Source: Pholiota molesta (lineage: Eukaryota > Basidiomycota > Agaricomycetes > Agaricales > Strophariaceae). Taken from it: a stretch of DNA of 14,697 nucleotides. A program made the translations under genes and the position numbers. The notes under the pieces were generated by a model. It was not told the DNA's origin and did no database searches. It saw only the letters and a program-made list of their open reading frames with translations. Positions 9,448-14,697 of this stretch are shown here, one piece after another (position 1 is the stretch's first letter; every line of letters begins with the position of its first letter). Location of the stretch: contig JACGCK010000559.1 in NCBI GenBank assembly GCA_014925825.1, positions 1 to 14,697 of the forward strand, written 5' to 3'.

Positions 9448-12400
9448 ATGGATTCCACCGGTTTATTTGTCTCCCAGTCAGAGCCTTTGGACGGGGTTTT
9501 TTCCTCTGCAACGGTTGTTCATGTTCGCGATAGGTCTGTCTGCCTATTTAACTTCGTTTTGTGAACCACGAATTTGATACAATTTCAGAATTCCAAAAGA
9601 TCTGCGCCTCTTGCCCTTCGCAATTCTGTCTTGCGCAATAGGATTACATCTGCTGTACTCTGTGATTCGTCAAGTCATATCGCATCTCAGCGGACATACC
9701 AGATCCGACGGCGAAGATCGCAATGAAAGAACGGTTCTAAACCTAAGCGACCATATACACAGTTATGGCAGTTATGTCGCCTTTGCTCTGTCAACCGCTC
9801 GTCTGGCCGGCACATTTAGCCTCCTTACTTTGTCCGCTATCACTTCGCGCGAATGTGGCAAGCAATTCGTTGGTGGCACAGAGTTCATTCAGAAATGCCC
9901 GGAAAGTGCTCTGACTGCCTCTTTCGTAAGTCTTGTTTGACAGTTCTGCACATAATTCTCACCTACTCATCATCTTTTTTCCCCAGTTGTTTGCATCTAT
10001 CATGATGGTCATATCACTGGCATCGACAAAATATAGATCTCTTGGTGATGGGTATACCATCTTGACGCTTTTATCGGTCTTAGGTGTTTATGCATATCGC
10101 GATTTATATCCTCTGACTGCGTTCGACGGACGCCCGGCAGATGTGGAAGAGGGAAAGATTCTATGGGTCAAAATTTTCATCCTTAGCATGACAGCGATAA
10201 TCATACCTCTGTTCACTCCTCGGCGCTATGTACCCGTCAATCCGAAGGTTAGGTTTGTCCACCCACAATTTAAATCATGCTAATACAAGCCAATTCGCAA
10301 AGAATCCTATGCCTATTCCCAGTCCTGAACAAACCGCTTCGTGGATTTCAAGGATGACGTTCACTTACATGGACGGTATTATCTATGCGGCTACAAAGGT
10401 CGCACATCTAAGCTACGCTCAACTTCCGCCGCTTGCCGATGATGATTCTGCATTATACCAAAGTAGTCAAGCGTTTCCAGTAAGAATTCAGGATCTCCTT
10501 CTGATTAGCTGGTTAATTTTTTATTTAGTTTCTTGCACCATCCCCAGATGGCACATACCGACACCTTTTCTTCGGACTCCTCTACCATTTTCGTGAATCT
10601 AGGCCGTCCTTATACTTTTCTTGCTTGTTCTCAAGTCTCTGTAGGTCGAGACTACGTGGCGATGGGTGCCACCATGGCGCTTTCCTGTCTTTTCGAATTC
10701 ATCGCCCCAATCGGAATCAAGAAAACCCTTGAGTTTGTGATCCATGTTTCTACTTGCTCTCCTTCTGATTTGATTCTTAGGTATCTTGAAACAGGCGGCG
10801 TAGGCGCTACCACCCATCCGTGGGTATGGATCTCATATCTTCTTATTGGGCCGTTCCTCCAATCGATCGCCGAACATGCATGCCTCTTTTTCGAGACCAA
10901 AGTTCGTGTGCGCCTGCAAGCCATATTGACCCAATTTGTTTTCGAGCATAGTCTACGCATCAGGTTGAAAGCTGAAGTCTCTGGCGACGCACCTGAGGAT
11001 AAGCCAATTATTCCCGTTGCGAAGCCGGTGGACTCGACAGAAGCTGAAATGGTGCAAGCAGACACAGAGACCATCATTGTTGATCCTTCCGAGACGGCCG
11101 AAACATCAACACAAGGAACTCAAGCAAATGTTGAAGTAGAAACTGGACTTGCCCAAAACAAGCGATCTGCCGAGAATCTCATCGGGAAAATCAACAATCT
11201 AGTTACGACTGATTTAGACAACATGGTTGAAGGCGTCGATTTCTTGAGTCTTTGTATGTATTTCTATCAGTTGTTCTTTTGTTCATTAGACTGATTTTAT
11301 GGTATATAGGTCTTCGAATTCCTCTTCAAATAATACTTTGCCTCGTTTTTCTTTATTATATTCTGGGTTGGAGGTTTGTGGATTCTGTGTTTTTATCTTT
11401 TCTCAATCCGCGATAACAACGTTGCCTTAAAAAGTGCCTTTGTTGGCTTTGTCGCCATCGTGATCTGTAGTCCAATTGCGGGGTATCTCGCAAAGAAGAT
11501 TCAAGATGTCCAAGTGACGAAAATGCAGATGGTGTGTATTTTGGAGTCCTTATGCAGCGTACATCTAATAGTTTTGTTTTCCAGACCGATGCGAGAGTAC
11601 AAAAGATCACAGAAGGTAATATCTCCGACAAATTTTTTATGCCTACTTGGAATTCTGACATACAATAAATAGCTGTCAATGTCCTTCGAATGGTCAAACT
11701 CTTTGGATGGGAGATAAAGATGACGCAGCGTCTGGATCGATCCCGACAGGAAGAACTCAAGTGGTTATGGAAAATGAAGGTATGTCTGAAAGTTAAATTC
11801 ATCACCATGCAGACGCTCTTTTTGCTGATCACTTTGTAGGCATTCAGAATATGCAGTGAAGCTGTCAGGTAGATCGAACATCTGGTTATTGCAATGCATT
11901 CCTATTGCTCAATTAAACGACACTAGCTATGCTATCCCATTACTTTCGATGATATTGACATACAGCGTATACACCGTGATCATGCAGCGGCAATTGAATG
12001 GTTTGGCACCACCTTATGTCGATACAGTACATCTCTTGCTAATAGTCTCGATTTTGCCAGCATCGACAATTTTCTCTAGCATGACGGTCTTTGGGATTCT
12101 ATTAGATCAAATCAGTCGTCTTACTTGGCAAACTGGAAACATTATCGAAGGTAATAGAGAATCAAAGACTACTATGCCATATAACTGACGGCCGGCGCCA
12201 TAGCGAAAGTATCCCTCGATCGGGTCACCAAATTCATCCGGGACGCTGAATTACTAGATCATTTTAGAATAAAAAGTCAAGATAGTTTGTTTCCGAGTAT
12301 AAACAACGAAGAAAATCGTTCACAGGAGATTGGATTCAGGAAGGCAACTTTTGCATGGTCCGTGCAGGACGAAGATGGTTCTCTTACACCGTCAAGCCGA

Positions 12401-14697
12401 AGATTCAGACTGCAGGTTGACGACGAATTGCTCTTTAAGCATAATTGCATCAATATAATCATTGGACCAACGTAAGTCTCTTAAAACTCAATTGGAAAAA
12501 TCTAATCTTTCGGAATAGTGGCTCAGGCAAAACTTCTATGCTGATGGCATTGTTGGGTGAGTTCTCCAAAAGCCCACCCGTCATACTTCTTTCTCAAACA
12601 AATGTAGGCGAAATGCACTTTGTCCCTTCCAGTAGCGAATCATGGTTCAATCTCCCTCGTGACTATGGTGTAGCATATGCGGCACAAGAATCATGGGTCC
12701 AGAATGCAACTATCCGCGACAATATCTTATTTGGAGCACCATACAATGAGGAACGCTATCAAAAAGGTATGCGTGCTCTATCATCTTTAGGTCGGAGACT
12801 TGCATTCTGATTGAACAATTTACCAGTAATCCGGCAATGTGCTTTGGAAGCCGACCTTAAATTATTCGAGGCTGGCGATCAGACAGAAGTTGGAGAGAGA
12901 GGTTTAACACTTAGGCAAGTCAATATCGCGTATAATTTAATCTGACCGGGCACGCTAATTATTCAATACAGTGGCGGACAGAAGGTACCAATGCAGATGA
13001 GTGACAAGGAATATTCTCTGACAAACCCTTATAGGCTCGAGTAACACTTGCAAGAGCCATTTACTCTCCGGCAAAAATTATCTTACTCGACGACGTCCTT
13101 GCTGCGCTTGATGTTCATACGTGGGTCAAATTTTCTTGGCCAATGACAATTCATAAATCGTGTTTTTTTTTCGTCAAGGTCATCGTGGATTGTTGAGCAA
13201 TGCTTCTGCGGGGATCTTGTGAAGGGCAGAACGATACTGTTGGTGGTAAGTTAGTTGCTTGTGGTGATCTAACATGATTGGATAGTATTTACACTGGGAT
13301 AGACACACAACGTGGCTCTCGCCGGACCCGTCGCCCCAATTTGTTGTCTCCATTGGCCTCGATGGTAGTGTCCGCAGCCAAGGAGCAGATATCGGCACTG
13401 CCCTTTCGGTTGATCCAATACTTGCTGCAGAAGTAGAGCATGACAAGGAATCTCTTGAAAAGGATGGCAAACAAGCTTCATCTGAAGCTGCTGCCGACGG
13501 GAAAACTTGTCCTTGCTGAAGAAACTAGCTGAAGGACATATAACTTGGAAATCCATGCGGACTGTTGCTTTCTGGGTTCGGAGGGAAATCATTCCTATAC
13601 TTTTTTTTGCTGTCGTTGTGGCGGGAATTGTGGCAATCCAGCTTGCTTCCACTGGTAAGACATGGTTTCTCGGGGTCTGGGGGGGTCCCAATACGAAACG
13701 CATGATCCGTCTGAAGTTTCTCTGCTTTTGTGAGTGACGCAGTTATATATTTACCCAGGGAGCGATGCTGAATAAGTAATCAGTTATCTTACCACTTTAT
13801 GCGGGATTATTATTGGGCACCTTGGCTTATTCACCATTACCAACTTGTATTATAATTATCGAGCAATCAGCGCCTCAAGGATCATCCATGCAAAATTGGT
13901 CGAGTCGGTCTTCGGAAGCACTTTGAGGTTAGTGCTCTACTACTTTATCATGACCTTTGCTCTGATGCCATATAGATGGCTTGACGAGACACCAACAGCG
14001 CGGATTACGGCCAGGTGCACTCAAGATATACGTACCGTAGATGTCCAATCACTCAATCGTTGATGTGGGTCATTGACCAGACCATTGGGGCCTTTATGAA
14101 GCTCTTTATCATCGCCCTTCTAACGCCAATATTTTTGCTTCCTGGTGTCGGTATCGGTGCAATTGGAATGTTGATAGGCAATGTATATTTGAAGGCACAG
14201 CTTTCTGTGAAGCGAGAAATGAGGTACGCCAAAAGCTGACTTCTGATGACCTTAAAAGCCTAACCACGCTGCAGCAATGCTCGCTCTCCAATGCTTGCCC
14301 ATTTTAGCGCTGCAATGCATGGCCTTGGTAAATCGTAATCCTTGAAAGCCGTATCCTTCCAAAATGCTGACTTTGATCTAGTGTCTATTCGAGCTTATGC
14401 TGCTCAACAACCCTTCAAGAGCGAATTATACAACCGCATTGACCATTATTCACTCACGGCTCGGATTTCCTGGAATTTGAACCGTTGGGTTGGGTTGAGG
14501 ATAGATATCCTAGGTGCCGTGTTCACCACAGCACTTGCGACCTATTTAGTATATAGCGGAACAACAAATGCGGCCAAAACGGGATTTTCATTGAACTTGG
14601 CCGTCAGTTTCTGCGGGAATATTTTCTGGTTGATTCGAATCTTCAATTTACTCGAAGTTGAGGCCAATAGGTATTTCGTACCCTTATTGACACCAAA
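9448..14697 (+). CDS. ABCC (MRP/Ycf1-like) ABC transporter, N-terminal two thirds, 24 exons, frame breaks in TMD2
   Basis: ATP-driven exporter of the vacuolar or plasma membrane; ABCC members move glutathione conjugates and other organic anions. Substrate unknown. Exons: 9448-9533, 9589-9925, 9987-10247, 10303-10479, 10529-10592, 10636-11253, 11310-11373, 11435-11531, 11585-11615, 11673-11779, 11840-11868, 11927-12150, 12204-12471, 12519-12556, 12608-12766, 12827-12914, 12972-12984, 13035-13120, 13179-13245, 13303-13729, 13784-13927, 13976-14223, 14275-14327, 14382-14670; an intron then leaves the window. Residues 1-230 are an N-terminal membrane region; TMD1 is about 290-700 with an acidic loop near 400-480. 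NBD1 has Walker A GPTGSGKT (786-793), Q-loop AAQESW, LSGGQ (882-886), Walker B IILLDD (902-907) and H940. The frame is intact to residue about 949. Exons 20 and 22 (TMD2) then need several one- or two-base corrections, though family motifs continue in other frames. NBD2 lies outside. Broken allele or sequence errors cannot be separated here. Confidence 0.85.
12915..12971 (+). other. GC-AG intron in the ABC transporter gene
   Basis: The 57-nt intron starts AG|GCAAGT and ends ACAG. A GT donor is absent, yet only this junction restores the ABC signature (L from exon 16, S across the junction, then GGQ). GC donors are known to be accepted when the rest of the donor is consensus, as here. Confidence 0.85.
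12972..12984 (+). other. 13-nt microexon encoding the ABC signature GGQK
   Basis: Exon 17 is TGGCGGACAGAAG. It completes the Ser codon begun in exon 16 and adds Gly-Gly-Gln-Lys before a GT donor at 12985; the next exon (13035) continues ARVTLARA. Skipping it would shift the frame and destroy NBD1. Confidence 0.85.
13303..14223 (+). other. Frame-disrupted stretch of the ABC gene (exons 20-22)
   Basis: The family reading passes through different frames. About 13333-13337 (a C4 run): after THNVALAGPVA, the next family motif FVVSIGLDGSVRSQG is in another frame. About 13498-13516: DGK, LVLAEE and LAEGHITWKSM lie in three frames. 13679-13685 (a G7 run): FLGVWG and SQYETHDPSEVS differ in frame. About 14041-14044: TQDIRTVD and PITQSLMWVID differ, as if one base were lost. 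Exon 21 and its two borders are clean. Each uncorrected shift leads to a stop within a few dozen codons. Confidence 0.8.

Noticed and set aside
13301..13703. Minus-strand open frames of 96 and 144 codons over ABC exon 20
   Set aside because: Antisense to family-recognisable transporter sequence; no domain of their own.
14041..14078. Intron (GT..AG, 38 nt) as explanation of the frame break at about 14043
   Set aside because: Too short, and it would delete PITQSLMWVID, which fits the ABCC family well in the shifted frame.

Overview
The window is nuclear DNA from a filamentous fungus, most likely a basidiomycete of the Agaricomycotina. The evidence is the gene structure: the coding regions are cut by many short introns (43-68 nt, GT..AG, one GC..AG), genes are a few hundred bases apart, and both a fungal ABCC transporter and a fungal ATG8 are present. 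I see no operons, ribosome binding sites, CRISPR arrays, tRNAs or rRNAs, and I cannot name the species.

Layout. Positions 1-359 (minus) hold the 5' part of an aldo/keto reductase gene whose reading frame is broken by several one-base shifts. Positions 1283-2626 are a compact DNA transposon-like element without a transposase: 395-nt terminal inverted repeats, about 96% alike, flanked by a 6-bp direct repeat. A nine-exon gene at 3066-5233 (plus) encodes an SPFH/band 7 membrane-scaffold protein of 568 residues. A five-exon gene at 5736-6362 (plus) encodes the autophagy ubiquitin-like protein Atg8, with a long tail after the conserved glycine. A minus-strand gene at 8598-6967 encodes a RecA-fold RAD51 paralogue of the Rad57/XRCC3 type; it converges on ATG8. 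From 9448 to the right edge (plus) runs a 24-exon fragment of an ABCC (MRP/Ycf1-like) ABC transporter. It covers the N-terminal membrane region, TMD1, NBD1 and most of TMD2; NBD2 lies beyond the window.

The genes are ordinary, mutually unrelated housekeeping or detoxification genes and do not form an evident pathway. RAD57 and the ABC transporter share an 849-bp divergent upstream region with three ACGCGT (MCB-type) hexamers and a clear TATA box.

What deserves a second look is the transposon-like element with its repeated subterminal motif, a 13-nt microexon carrying the ABC signature motif behind a GC-AG intron, the clustering of frame breaks in TMD2 of the ABC gene, and the Atg8 tail. I found no convincing sign of a new biological system. 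All exon borders were read by eye from splice signals, frame and family resemblance; no alignment or transcript data were available.
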